Source: Apostichopus japonicus
Taxonomy: Eukaryota; Echinodermata; Holothuroidea; Aspidochirotida; Stichopodidae
Direction of reading: 5' to 3'
DNA: 64,000 bases
Assembly: GCF_037975245.1 (NCBI RefSeq)
Contig: NC_092569.1
Span: 4,052,501-4,116,500, forward strand
The translations under genes and the position numbers were made by a program. How positions within the stretch are numbered: position 1 is the first letter of the stretch; every line of letters starts with the position of its first letter. Of the stretch, positions 44,201 through 58,622 are shown piece after piece. Below the pieces are notes generated by a model that was not told the DNA's origin, did not search any database, and was given only the letters and a program-made list of their open reading frames with translations.

Positions 44201-47200
44201 TTTTACCGAAATATGACTGTTTATTCTGCTCTGATCACATGGAAAGGAATCAAAAGGGCGCCACACATCCCAGGTACAATTTTGGGAAGAATTAAAAAAA
44301 GTCGTGATTTGGGCCAAAATCGAACAAAATCATAAGGGTATAGCCTTACAAAATTGCCAAATTTCGGCCAAAAATGAAAGTTCTTAAATTTCTCTCAGGA
44401 TACTTATACGGGTTCCCAGAACCCAAATAAACGCTTCTCTCGTGACAAAAGTGGAATTCGACGAAGTTTTAGTCATTTCAATTTCATATGAAATCACGTC
44501 AAGATATGGTTTTTCAATTTCATTTTTTACCGAAATATGACTGTTTATTCTGCTCTGATCACATGGAAAGAAATCAAAAGGGCGCCACACATCCCAGGTA
44601 CAATTTTGGGAAGAATTAAAAAAGTCGTGATTTGGGCCAAAATCGAACAAAATCATAAGGGTATAGCCTTACAAAATTGCCAAATTTCGGCCAATAATGA
44701 AAGTTCTTAAATTTCTCTCAGGATACTTATACGGGTTCCCAGAACCCAAATAAACGCTTCTCTCGTGACAAAAGTGGAATTCGACGAAGTTTTAGTCCTT
44801 TAAATTTCATATGAAATCACGTCAAGATATGGTTTTTAAATTTCATTTTTTACCGAAATATGACTGTTTATTCTGCTCTGATCACATGGAAAGAAATCAA
44901 AAGGGCGCCACACATCCCAGGTACAATTTTGGGAAGAATTAAAAAAAGTCGTGATTTGGGCCAAAATCGAACAAAATCATAAGGGTATAGCCTTACAAAA
45001 TTGCCAAATTTCGGCCAAAAATGAAAGTTCTTAAATTTCTCTCAGGATACTTATACGGGTTCCCAGAACCCAAATAAACGCTTCTCTCGTGACAAAAGTG
45101 GAATTCGACGAAGTTTTAGTCATTTCAATTTCATATGAAATCACGTCAAGATATGGTTTTTAAATTTCATTTTTTACCGAAATATGACTGTTTATTCTGC
45201 TCTGATCACATGGAAAGGAATCAAAAGGGCGCCACACATCCCAGGCACAATTTTGGGAAGAATTAAAAAAAGTCGTGATTTGGGCCAAAATCGAACAAAA
45301 TCATAAGGGCCTTACAAAATTGCCAAATTTCGGCCAATAATGAAAGTTCTTAAATTTCTCTCAGGATACTTATACGGGTTCCCAGAACCCAAATAAACGC
45401 TTCTCTCTTGACAAAAGTGGAATTCGACGAAGTTTTAGTCATTTAAATTTCATATGAAATCACGTCAAGATATGGTTTTTAAATTTCATTTTTTACCGAA
45501 ATATGACTGTTTATTCTGCTCTGATCACATGGAAAGGAATCAAAAGGGCGCCACACATCCCAGGTACAATTTTGGGAAGAATTAAAAAAAAGTCGTGATT
45601 TGGGCCAAAATCGAACAAAATCATAAGGGTATAGCCTTACAAAATTGCCAAATTTCGGCCAAAAATGAAAGTTCTTAAATTTCTCTCAGGATACTTATAC
45701 GGGTTCCCAGAACCCAAATAAACGCTTCTCTCGTGACAAAAGTGGAATTCGACGAAGTTTTAGTCATATAAATTTCATATGAAATCACGTCAAGATATGG
45801 TTTTTAAATTTCATTTTTTACCGAATTATGACTGTTTATTCTGCTCTGATCACATGGAAAGAAATCAAAAGGGCGCCACACATCCCAGGTACACTTTTGG
45901 GAAGAATTAAAAAAAGTCGTGATTTGGGCCAAAATCGAACAAAATCATAAGGGTATAGCCTTACAAAATTGCCAAATTTCGGCCAAAAATGAAAGTTCTT
46001 AAATTTCTCTCAGGATACTTATACGGGTTCCCAGAACCCAAATAAACGCTTCTCTCGTGACAAAAGTGGAATTCGACGAAGTTTTAGTCATATAAATTTC
46101 ATATGAAATCACGTCAAGATATGGTTTTTAAATTTCATTTTTTACCGAAATATGACTGTTTATTCTACTCTGATCACATGGAAAGAAATCAAAAGGGCGC
46201 CACACATCCCAGGTACAATTTTGGGAAGAATTAAAAAAAGTCGTGATTTGGGCCAAAATCGAACAAAATCATAAGGGTATAGCCTTACAAAATTGCCAAA
46301 TTTCGGCCAAAAATGAGAGTTCTTAAATTTCTCTCAGGATACTTATACGGGTTCCCAGAACCCAAATAAACGCTTCTCTCGTGACAAAAGTGGAATTCGA
46401 CGAAGTTTTAGTTCTTTAAATTTCATATGAAATCACGTCAAGATATGGTTTTTAAATTTCATTTTTTACCGAAATATGACTGTTTATTCTGCTCTGATCA
46501 CATGGAAAGGAATCAAAAGGGCGCCACACATCCCAGGTACAATTTTGGGAAGAATTAAAAAAAGTCGTGATTTGGGCCAAAATCGAAAAAAATCATAAGG
46601 GTATAGCCTTACAAAATTGCCAAATTTCGGCCAAAAATGAAAGTTCTTAAATTTCTCTCAGGATACTTATACGGGTTCCCAGAACCCAAATAAACGCTTC
46701 TCTCGTGACAAAAGTGGAATTCGACGAAGTTTTAGTCATATAAATTTCATATGAAATCACGTCAAGATATGGTTTTTAAATTTCATTTTTTACCGAAATA
46801 TGACTGTTTATTCTGCTCTGATCACATGGAAAGAAATCAAAAGGGCGCCACACATCCCAGGTACACTTTTGGGAAGAATTAAAAAAAGTCGTGATTTGGG
46901 CCAAAATCGAACAAAATCATAAGGGTATAGCCTTACAAAATTGCCAAATTTCGGCCAAAAATGAAAGTTCTTAAATTTCTCTCAGGATACTTATACGGGT
47001 TCCCAGAACCCAAATAAACGCTTCCCTCTTGACAAAAGTGGAATTCGACGAAGTTTTAGTCATTTCAATTTCATATGAAATCACGTCAAGATATTGTTTT
47101 TAAATTTCATTTTTTACCGAAATATGACTGTTTATTCTGCTCTGATCACATGGAAAGGAATCAAAAGGGCGCCACACATCCCAGGTACAATTTTGGGAAG

Positions 47201-50200
47201 AATTAAAAAAAGTCGTGATTTGGGCCAAAATCGAACAAAATCATGAGGGTATAGCCTTACAAAATTGCCAAATTTCGGCCAAAAATGAAAGTTCTTAAAT
47301 TTCTCTCAGGATACTTATACGGGTTCCCAGAACCCAAATAAACGCTTCTCTCGTGACAAAAGTGGAATTCGACGAAGTTTTAGTCATTTCAATTTCATAT
47401 GAAATCACGTCAAGATATGGTTTTTAAATTTCATTTTTTACCGAAATATGACTGTTTATTCTGCTCTGATCACATGGAAAGAAATCAAAAGGGCGCCACA
47501 CATTCCAGGTACACTTTTGGGAAGAATTAAAAAAAGTCGTGATTTGGGCCAAAATCGAACAAAATCATAAGGGTATAGCCTTACAAAATTGCCAAATTTC
47601 GGCCAAAAATGAAAGTTCTTAAATTTCTCTCAGGATACATATACGGGTTCCCAGAACCAAAATAAACGCTTCTCTCGTGACAAAAGTGGAATTCGACGAA
47701 GTTTTAGTCTTTTAAATTTCATATGAAATCACGTCAAGATATGGTTTTTCAATTTCATTTTTTACCGAAATATGACTGTTTATTCTGCTCTGATCACATG
47801 GAAAGGAATCAAAAGGGCGCCACACATCCCAGGTACAATTTTGGGAAGAATTAAAAAAAGTCGTGATTTGGGCCAAAATCGAACAAAATCATAAGGGCCT
47901 TACAAAATTGCCAAATTTCGGCCAAAAATGAAAGTTCTTAAATTTCTCTCAGGATACTTATACGGGTTCCCAGAACCCAAATAAACGCTTCTCTTGTGAC
48001 AAAAGTGGAATTCGACGAAGTTTTAGTCATTTAAATTTCATATGAAATCACGTCAAGATATGGTTTTTAAATTTCATTTTTTACCGAAATATGACTGTTT
48101 ATTCTGCTCTGATCACATGGAAAGAAATCAAAAGGGCGCCACACATCCCAGGTACAATTTTGGGAAGAATTAAAAAAAGTCGTGATTTGGGCCAAAATCG
48201 AACAAAATCATAAGGGTATAGCCTTACAAAATTGCCAAATTTCGGCCAAAAATGAAAGTTCTTAAATTTCTCTCAGGATACTTATACGGGTTCCCAGAAC
48301 CCAAATAAACGCTTCTCTCGTGACAAAAGTGGAATTCGACGAAGTTTTAGTCATTTAAATTTCATATGAAATCACGTCAAGATATGGTTTTTAAATTTCA
48401 TTTTTTACCGAAATATGACTGTTTATTCTGCTCTGATCACATGGAAAGGAATCAAAAGGGCGCCACACATCCCAGGTACACTTTTGGGAAGAATTAAAAA
48501 AAGTCGTGATTTGGGCCAAAATCGAACAAAATCATAAGGGTATAGCCTTACAAAATTTCGGCCAAAAATGAAAGTTCTTAAATTTCTCTCAGGATACTTA
48601 TACGGGTTCCCAGAACCCAAATAAACGCTTCTCTCTTGACAAAAGTGGAATTCGACGAAGTTTTAGTCATTTCAATTTCATATGAAATCACGTCAAGATA
48701 TGGTTTTTCAATTTCATTTTTTACCGAAATATGACTGTTTATTCTGCTCTGATCACATGGAAAGGAATCAAAAGGGCGCCACACATCCCAGGTACAATTT
48801 TGGGAAGAATTAAAAAAAGTCGTGATTTGGGCCAAAATCGAACAAAATCATAAGGGCCTTACAAAATTGCCAAATTTCGGCCAAAAATGAAAGTTCTTAA
48901 ATTTCTCTCAGGATACTTATACGGGTTCCCAGAACCCAAATAAACGCTTCTCTTGTGACAAAAGTGGAATTCGACGAAGTTTTAGTCATTTCAATTTCAT
49001 ATGAAATCACGTCAAGATATGGTTTTTAAATTTCATTTTTTACCGAAATATGACTGTTTATTCTGCTCTGATCACATGGAAAGAAATCAAAAGGGCGCCA
49101 CACATCCCAGGTACAATTTTGGGAAGAATTAAAAAAAGTCGTGATTTGGGCCAAAATCGAACAAAATCATAAGGGTATAGCCTTACAAAATTGCCAAATT
49201 TCGGCCAAAAATGAAAGTTCTTAAATTTCTCTCAGGATACTTATACGGGTTCCCAGAACCCAAATAAACGCTTCTCTCGTGACAAAAGTGGAATTCGACG
49301 AAGTTTTAGTCATTTAAATTTCATATGAAATCACGTCAAGATATGGTTTTTAAATTTCATTTTTTAACGAAATATGACTGTTTATTCTGCTCTGATCACA
49401 TGGAAAGGAATCAAAAGGGCGCCACACATCCCAGGTACACTTTTGGGAAGAATTAAAAAAAGTCGTGATTTGGGCCAAAATCGAACAAAATCATAAGGGT
49501 ATAGCCTTACAAAATTTCGGCCAAAAATGAAAGTTCTTAAATTTCTCTCAGGATACTTATACGGGTTCCCAGAACCCAAATAAACGCTTCCCTCTTGACA
49601 AAAGTGGAATTCGACGAAGTTTTAGTCATTTCAATTTCATATGAAATCACGTCAAGATATGGTTTTTAAATTTCATTTTTTACCGAAATATGACTGTTTA
49701 TTCTGCTCTGATCACATGGAAGGAAATCAAAAGGGCGCCACACATTCCAGGTACACTTTTGGGAAGAATTAAAAAAGTCGTGATTTGGGCCAAAATCGAA
49801 CAAAATCATAAGGGTATAGCCTTACAAAATTGCCAATATTCGGCCAAAAATGAAAGTTCTTAAATTTCTCTCAGGATACATATACGGGTTCCCAGAACCC
49901 AAATAAACGCTTCTCTCGTGACAAAAGTGGAATTCGACGAAGTTTTAGTCCTTTAAATTTCATATGAAATCACGTCAAGATATGGTTTTTAAATTTCATT
50001 TTTTACCGAAATATGACTGTTTATTCTGCTCTGATCACATGGATAGAAATCAAAAGGGCGCCACACATCCCAGGTACACTTTTGGGAAGAATTAAAAAAA
50101 GTCGTGATTTGGGCCAAAATCGAACAAAATCATAAGGGTATAGCCTTACAAAATTGCCAAATTTCGGCCAAAAATGAAAGTTCTTAAATTTCTCTCAGGA

Positions 50201-53168
50201 TACTTATACGGGTTCCCAGAACCCAAATAAACGCTTCTCTCGTGACAAAAGTGGAATTCGACGAAGTTTTAGTCATATAAATTTCATATGAAATCACGTC
50301 AAGATATGGTTTTTCAATTTCATTTTTTACCGCAAATATGACTGTTTATTCTGCTCTGATCACATGGAAAGGAATCAAAAGGGCGCCACACATCCCAGGT
50401 ACAATTTTGGGAAGAATTAAAAAAAGTCGTGATTTGGGCCAAAATCGAACAAAATCATAAGGGTATAGCCTTACAAAATTGCCAAATTTCGGCCAAAAAT
50501 GAAAGTTCTTAAATTTCTCTCAGGATACTTATACGGGTTCCCAGAACCCAAATAAACGCTTCTCTCGTGACAAAAGTGGAATTCGACGAAGTTTTAGTCA
50601 TTTCAATATCATATGAAATCACGTCAAGATATGGTTTTTAAATTTCATTTTTTACCGAAATATGACTGTTTATTCTGCTCTGATCACATGGAAAGGAATC
50701 AAAAGGGCGCCACACATCCCAGGTACAATTTTGGGAAGAATTAAAAAAAGTCGTGATTTGGGCCAAAATCGAACAAAATCATAAGGGTATAGCCTTACAA
50801 AATTGCCAAATTTCGGCCAAAAATGAAAGTTCTTAAATTTCTCTCAGGATACTTATACGGGTTCCCAGAACCCAAATAAACGCTTCTCTCGTGACAAAAG
50901 TGGAATTCGACGAAGTTTTAGTCATTTCAATTTCATATGAAATCACGTCAAGATATGGTTTTTAAATTTCATTTTTTACCGAAATATGACTGTTTATTCT
51001 GCTCTGATCACATGGAAAGAAATCAAAAGGGCGCCACACATTCCAGGTACACTTTTGGGAAGAATTAAAAAAATTGCCAAAATTCGGCCAAAAATGAAAG
51101 TTCTTAAATTTCTCTCAGGATACATATACGGGTTCCCAGAACCAAAATAAACGCTTCTCTCGTGACAAAAGTGGAATTCGACGAAGTTTTAGTCTTTTAA
51201 ATTTCATATGAAATCACGTCAAGATATGGTGATTTGGGCCAAAATCGAACAAAATCATAAGGGTATAGCCTTACAAAATTGCCAAATTTCGGCCAAAAAT
51301 GAAAGTTCTTAAATTTCTCTCAGGATACTTATACGGGTTCCCAGAACCCAAATAAACGCTTCTCTTGTGACAAAAGTGGAATTCGACGAAGTTTTAGTCA
51401 TATAAATTTCATATGAAATCACGTCAAGATATGGTTTTTAAATTTCATTTTTTACCGAAAATATGACTGTTTATTCTGCTCTGATCACATGGAAAGGAAT
51501 CAAAAGGGCGCCACACATCCCAGGTACAATTTTGGGAAGAATTAAGAAAAGTCGTGATTTGGGCCAAAATCGAACAAAATCATAAGGGTATAGCCTTACA
51601 AAATTGCCAAATTTCGGCCAAAAATGAAAGTTCTTAAATTTCTCTCAGGATACTTATACGGGTTCCCAGAACCCAAATAAACGCTTCTCTCGTGACAAAA
51701 GTGGAATTCGACGAAGTTTTAGTCATTTCAATTTCATATGAAATCACGTCAAGATATGGTTTTTAAATTTCATTTTTTACCGAAATATGACTGTTTATTC
51801 TGCTCTGATCACATGGGAAGGAATCAAAAGGGCGCCACACATCCCAGGTACAATTTTGGGAAGAATTAAGAAAAGTCGTGATTTGGGCCAAAATCGAACA
51901 AAATCATAAGGGTATAGCCTTACAAAATTGCCAAATTTCGGCCAAAAATGAAAGTTCTTAAATTTCTCTCAGGATACTTATACGGGTTCCCAGAACCCAA
52001 ATAAACGCTTCTCTTGTGACAAAAGTGGAATTCGACGAAGTTTTAGTCATTTAAATTTCATATGAAATCACGTCAAGATATGGTTTTTAAATTTCATTTT
52101 TTACCGAAATATGACTGTTTATTCTGCTCTGATCACATGGAAAGGAATCAAAAGGGCGCCACACATCCCAGGTACAATTTTGGGAAGAATTAAAAAAAGT
52201 CGTGATTTGGGCCAAAATCGAACAAAATCATAAGGGCCTTACAAAATTGCCAAATTTCGGCCAAAAATGAAAGTTCTTAAATTTCTCTCAGGATACTTAT
52301 ACGGGTTCCCAGAACCAAAATAAACGCTTCTCTTGTGACAAAAGTGGAATTCGACGAAGTTTTAGTCTTTTAAATTTCATATGAAATCACGTCAAGATAT
52401 GGTTTTTAAATTTCATTTTTTACCGAAATATGACTGTTTATTCTGCTCTGATCACATGGAAAGAAATCAAAAGGGCGCCACACATCCCAGGTACAATTTT
52501 GGGAAGAATTAAAAAAAGTCGTGATTTGGGCCAAAATCGAACAAAATCATAAGGGTATAGCCTTACAAAATTGCCAATATTCGGCCAAAAATGAAAGTTC
52601 TTAAATTTCTCTCAGGATACTTATACGGGTTCCCAGAACCCAAATAAACGCTTCTCTCGTGACAAAAGTGGAATTCGACGAAGTTTTAGTCATTTAAATT
52701 TCATATGAAATCACGTCAAGATATGGTTTTTAAATTTCATTTTTTAACGAAATATGACTGTTTATTCTGCTCTGATCACATGGAAAGGAATCAAAAGGGC
52801 GCCACACATCCCAGGTACACTTTTGGGAAGAATTAAAAAAAGTCGTGATTTGGGCCAAAATCGAACAAAATCATAAGGGTATAGCCTTACAAAATTGCCA
52901 AATTTCGGCCAAAAATGAAAGTTCTTAAATTTCTCTCAGGATACTTATACGGGTTCCCAGAACCCAAATAAACGCTTCTCTCTTGACAAAAGTGGAATTC
53001 GACGAAGTTTTAGTCATTTCAATTTCATATGAAATCACGTCAAGATATGGTTTTTAAATTTCATTTTTTACCGAAATATGACTGTTTATTCTGCTCTGAT
53101 CACATGGAAAGGAATCAAAAGGGCGCCACACATTCCAGGTACACTTTTGGGAAGAATTAAAAAAAGTC

Positions 53169-56100
53169 GTGATTTGGGCCAAAATCGAACAAAATCATAA
53201 GGGTATAGCCTTACAAAATTGCCAAATTTCGGCCAAAAATGGAAAGTTCTTAAATTTCTCTCAGGATACTTATACGGGCTCCCAGAACCCAAATAAACGC
53301 TTCTCTCTTGACAAAAGTGGAATTCGACGAAGTTTTAGTCATATAAATTTCATATGAAATCACGTCAAGATATGGTTTTTAAATTTCATTTTTTACCGAA
53401 ATATGACTGTTTATTCTGCTCTGATCACATGGAAAGAAATCAAAAGGGCGCCACACATCCCAGGTACAATTTTGGGAAGAATTAAAAAAAGTCGTGATTT
53501 GGGCCAAAATCGAACAAAATCATAAGGGTATAGCCTTACAAAATTGCCAAATTTCGGCCAAAAATGAAAGTTCTTAAATTTCTCTCAGGATACTTATACG
53601 GGTTCCCAGAACCCAAATAAACGCTTCTCTCGTGACAAAAGTGGAATTCGACGAAGTTTTAGTCATTTCAATTTCATATGAAATCACGTCAAGATATGGT
53701 TTTTAAATTTCATTTTTTACCGAAATATGACTGTTTATTCTGCTCTGATCACATGGAAAGGAATCAAAAGGGCGCCACACATCCCCGGTACAATTTTGGG
53801 AAGAATTAAAAAAAGTCGTGATTTGGGCCAAAATCGAACAAAATCATAAGGGTATATATAGCCTTACAAAATTGCCAAATTTCGGCCAAAAATGAAAGTT
53901 CTTAAATTTCTCTCAGGATACTTATACGGGTTCCCAGAACCCAAAGAAACGCTTCCCTCTTGACAAAAGTGGAATTCGACGAAGTTTTAGTCATTTAAAT
54001 TTCATATGAAATCACGTCAAGATATGGTTTTTAAATTTCATTTTTTACCGAAATATGACTGTTTATTCTGCTCTGATCACATGGAAAGAAATCAAAAGGG
54101 CGCCACACATTCCAGGTACACTTTTGGGAAGAATTAAAAAAAGTCGTGATTTGGGCCAAAATCGAACAAAATCATAAGGGTATATATAGCCTTACAAAAT
54201 TGCCAATATTCGGCCAAAAATGGAAAGTTCTTAAATTTCTCTCAGGATACTATAAACGCTTCTCTTGTGACAAAAGTGGAATTCGACGAAGTTTTAGTCA
54301 TATAAATTTCATATGAAATCACGTCAAGATATGGTTTTTAAATTTCATTTTTTACCGAAAATATGACTGTTTATTCTGCTCTGATCACATGGAAAGGAAT
54401 CAAAAGGGCGCCACACATCCCAGGTACAATTTTGGGAAGAATTAAAAAAATTGCCAAAATTCGGCCAAAAATGAAAGTTCTTAAATTTCTCTCAGGATAC
54501 ATATACGGGTTCCCAGAACCAAAATAAACGCTTCTCTTGTGACAAAAGTGGAATTCGACGAAGTTTTAGTCCTTTAAATTTCATATGAAATCACGTCAAG
54601 ATATGGTGATTTGGGCCAAAATCGAACAAAATCATAAGGGTATAGCCTTACAAAATTGCCAAATTTCGGCCAAAAATGAAAGTTCTTAAATTTCTCTCAG
54701 GATACTTATACGGGTTCCCAGAACCCAAATAAACGCTTCTCTCGTGACAAAAGTGGAATTCGACGAAGTTTTAGTCATTTCAATTTCATATGAAATCACG
54801 TCAAGATATGGTTTTTAAATTTCATTTTTTACCGAAATATGACTGTTTATTCTGCTCTGATCACATGGAAAGGAATCAAAAGGGCGCCACACATCCCCGG
54901 TACAATTTTGGGAAGAATTAAAAAAAGTCGTGATTTGGGCCAAAATCGAACAAAATCATAAGGGTATATATAGCCTTACAAAATTGCCAAATTTCGGCCA
55001 AAAATGAAAGTTCTTAAATTTCTCTCAGGATACATATACGGGTTCCCAGAACCAAAATAAACGCTTCTCTCGTGACAAAAGTGGAATTCGACGAAGTTTT
55101 AGTCCTTTAAATTTCATATGAAATCACGTCAAGATATGGTTTTTAAATTTCATTTTTTACCGAAATATGACTGTTTATTCTGCTCTGATCACATGGAAAG
55201 GAATCAAAAGGGCGCCACACATCCCAGGTACAATTTTGGGAAGAATTAAAAAAAGTCGTGATTTGGGCCAAACTCGAACAAAATCATAAGGGCCTTACAA
55301 AATTGCCAAATTTCGGCCAAAAATGAAAGTTCTTAAATTTCTCTCAGGATACTTATACGGGTTCCCAGAACCAAAATAAACGCTTCTCTTGTGACAAAAG
55401 TGGAATTCGACGAAGTTTTAGTCATTTCAATTTCATATGAAATCACGTCAAGATATGGTTTTTAAATTTCATTTTTTACCGAAATATGACTGTTTATTCT
55501 GCTCTGATCACATGGAAAGAAATCAAAAGGGCGCCACACATCCCAGGTACAATTTTGGGAAGAATTAAAAAAAGTCGTGATTTGGGCCAAAATCGAACAA
55601 AATCATAAGGGCCTTACAAAATTGCCAAATTTCGGCCAAAAATGAAAGTTCTTAAATTTCTCTCAGGATACTTATACGGGTTCCCAGAACCCAAATAAAC
55701 GCTTCTCTCGTGACAAAAGTGGAATTCGACGAAGTTTTAGTCATTTCAATTTCATATGAAATCACGTCAAGATATGGTTTTTAAATTTCATTTTTTACCG
55801 AAATATGACTGTTTATTCTGCTCTGATCACATGGAAAGGAATCAAAAGGGCGCCACACATCCCAGGTACAATTTTGGGAAGAATTAAAAAAAGTCGTGAT
55901 TTGGGCCAAAATCGAACAAAATCATAAGGGTATAGTCTTACAAAATTGCCAAATTTCGGCCAAAAATGGAAAGTTCTTAAATTTCTCTCAGGATACTTAT
56001 ACGGGCTCCCAGAACCCAAATAAACGCTTCTCTCTTGACAAAAGTGGAATTCGACGAAGTTTTAGTCATATAAATTTCATATGAAATCACGTCAAGATAT

Positions 56101-58622
56101 GGTTTTTAAATTTCATTTTTTACCGAAATATGACTGTTTATTCTGCTCTGATCACATGGAAAGAAATCAAAAGGGCGCCACACATCCCAGGTACAATTTT
56201 GGGAAGAATTAAAAAAAGTCGTGATTTGGGCCAAAATCGAACAAAATCATAAGGGTATAGCCTTACAAAATTGCCAAATTTCGGCCAAAAATGAAAGTTC
56301 TTAAATTTCTCTCAGGATACTTATACGGGTTCCCAGAACCCAAATAAACGCTTCTCTCGTGACAAAAGTGGAATTCGACGAAGTTTTAGTCATTTCAATT
56401 TCATATGAAATCACGTCAAGATATGGTTTTTAAATTTCATTTTTTACCGAAATATGACTGTTTATTCTGCTCTGATCACATGGAAAGGAATCAAAAGGGC
56501 GCCACACATCCCAGGTACAATTTTGGGAAGAATTAAAAAAAGTCGTGATTTGGGCCAAAATCGAACAAAATCATAAGGGTATATATAGCCTTACAAAATT
56601 GCCAAATTTCGGCCAAAAATGAAAGTTCTTAAATTTCTCTCAGGATACTTATACGGGTTCCCAGAACCCAAAGAAACGCTTCCCTCTTGACAAAAGTGGA
56701 ATTCGACGAAGTTTTAGTCATTTAAATTTCATATGAAATCACGTCAAGATATGGTTTTTAAATTTCATTTTTTACCGAAATATGACTGTTTATTCTGCTC
56801 TGATCACATGGAAAGAAATCAAAAGGGCGCCACACATTCCAGGTACACTTTTGGGAAGAATTAAAAAAAGTCGTGATTTGGGCCAAAATCGAACAAAATC
56901 ATAAGGGTATATATAGCCTTACAAAATTGCCAATATTCGGCCAAAAATGGAAAGTTCTTAAATTTCTCTCAGGATACTATAAACGCTTCTCTTGTGACAA
57001 AAGTGGAATTCGACGAAGTTTTAGTCATATAAATTTCATATGAAATCACGTCAAGATATGGTTTTTAAATTTCATTTTTTACCGAAAATATGACTGTTTA
57101 TTCTGCTCTGATCACATGGAAAGGAATCAAAAGGGCGCCACACATCCCAGGTACAATTTTGGGAAGAATTAAAAAAATTGCCAAAATTCGGCCAAAAATG
57201 AAAGTTCTTAAATTTCTCTCAGGATACATATACGGGTTCCCAGAACCAAAATAAACGCTTCTCTTGTGACAAAAGTGGAATTCGACGAAGTTTTAGTCCT
57301 TTAAATTTCATATGAAATCACGTCAAGATATGGTGATTTGGGCCAAAATCGAACAAAATCATAAGGGTATAGCCTTACAAAATTGCCAAATTTCGGCCAA
57401 AAATGAAAGTTCTTAAATTTCTCTCAGGATACTTATACGGGTTCCCAGAACCCAAATAAACGCTTCTCTCGTGACAAAAGTGGAATTCGACGAAGTTTTA
57501 GTCATTTCAATTTCATATGAAATCACGTCAAGATATGGTTTTTAAATTTCATTTTTTACCGAAATATGACTGTTTATTCTGCTCTGATCACATGGAAAGG
57601 AATCAAAAGGGCGCCACACATCCCCGGTACAATTTTGGGAAGAATTAAAAAAAGTCGTGATTTGGGCCAAAATCGAACAAAATCATAAGGGTATATATAG
57701 CCTTACAAAATTGCCAAATTTCGGCCAAAAATGAAAGTTCTTAAATTTCTCTCAGGATACATATACGGGTTCCCAGAACCAAAATAAACGCTTCTCTCGT
57801 GACAAAAGTGGAATTCGACGAAGTTTTAGTCCTTTAAATTTCATATGAAATCACGTCAAGATATGGTTTTTAAATTTCATTTTTTACCGAAATATGACTG
57901 TTTATTCTGCTCTGATCACATGGAAAGGAATCAAAAGGGCGCCACACATCCCAGGTACAATTTTGGGAAGAATTAAAAAAAGTCGTGATTTGGGCCAAAC
58001 TCGAACAAAATCATAAGGGCCTTACAAAATTGCCAAATTTCGGCCAAAAATGAAAGTTCTTAAATTTCTCTCAGGATACTTATACGGGTTCCCAGAACCA
58101 AAATAAACGCTTCTCTTGTGACAAAAGTGGAATTCGACGAAGTTTTAGTCATTTAAATTTCATATGAAATCACGTCAAGATATGGTTTTTAAATTTCATT
58201 TTTTACCGAAATATGACTGTTTATTCTGCTCTGATCACATGGAAAGAAATCAAAAGGGCGCCACACATCCCAGGTACAATTTTGGGAAGAATTAAAAAAA
58301 GTCGTGATTTGGGCCAAAATCGAACAAAATCATAAGGGCCTTACAAAATTGCCAAATTTCGGCCAAAAATGAAAGTTCTTAAATTTCTCTCAGGATACTT
58401 ATACGGGTTCCCAGAACCCAAATAAACGCTTCTCTCGTGACAAAAGTGGAATTCGACGAAGTTTTAGTCATTTCAATTTCATATGAAATCACGTCAAGAT
58501 ATGGTTTTTAAATTTCATTTTTTACCGAAATATGACTGTTTATTCTGCTCTGATCACATGGAAAGGAATCAAAAGGGCGCCACACATCCCAGGTACAATT
58601 TTGGGAAGAATTAAAAAAAGTC
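53169..58622 (+). repeat. Two copies of a 2,727-bp higher-order unit
   Basis: Marker variants repeat at exactly 2,727 bp. CCCAAAGAAACGC is at 53,943 and 56,670. The AATTAAAAAAATTGCC deletion junction is at 54,451 and 57,178. The GGAAAGTTCTT variant unit starts equivalent frames at 53,169 and 55,896. Each block holds full monomers plus deletion derivatives, including the GGATACTATAAACGC and GATATGGTGATTTGGG junctions. Confidence 0.88.
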
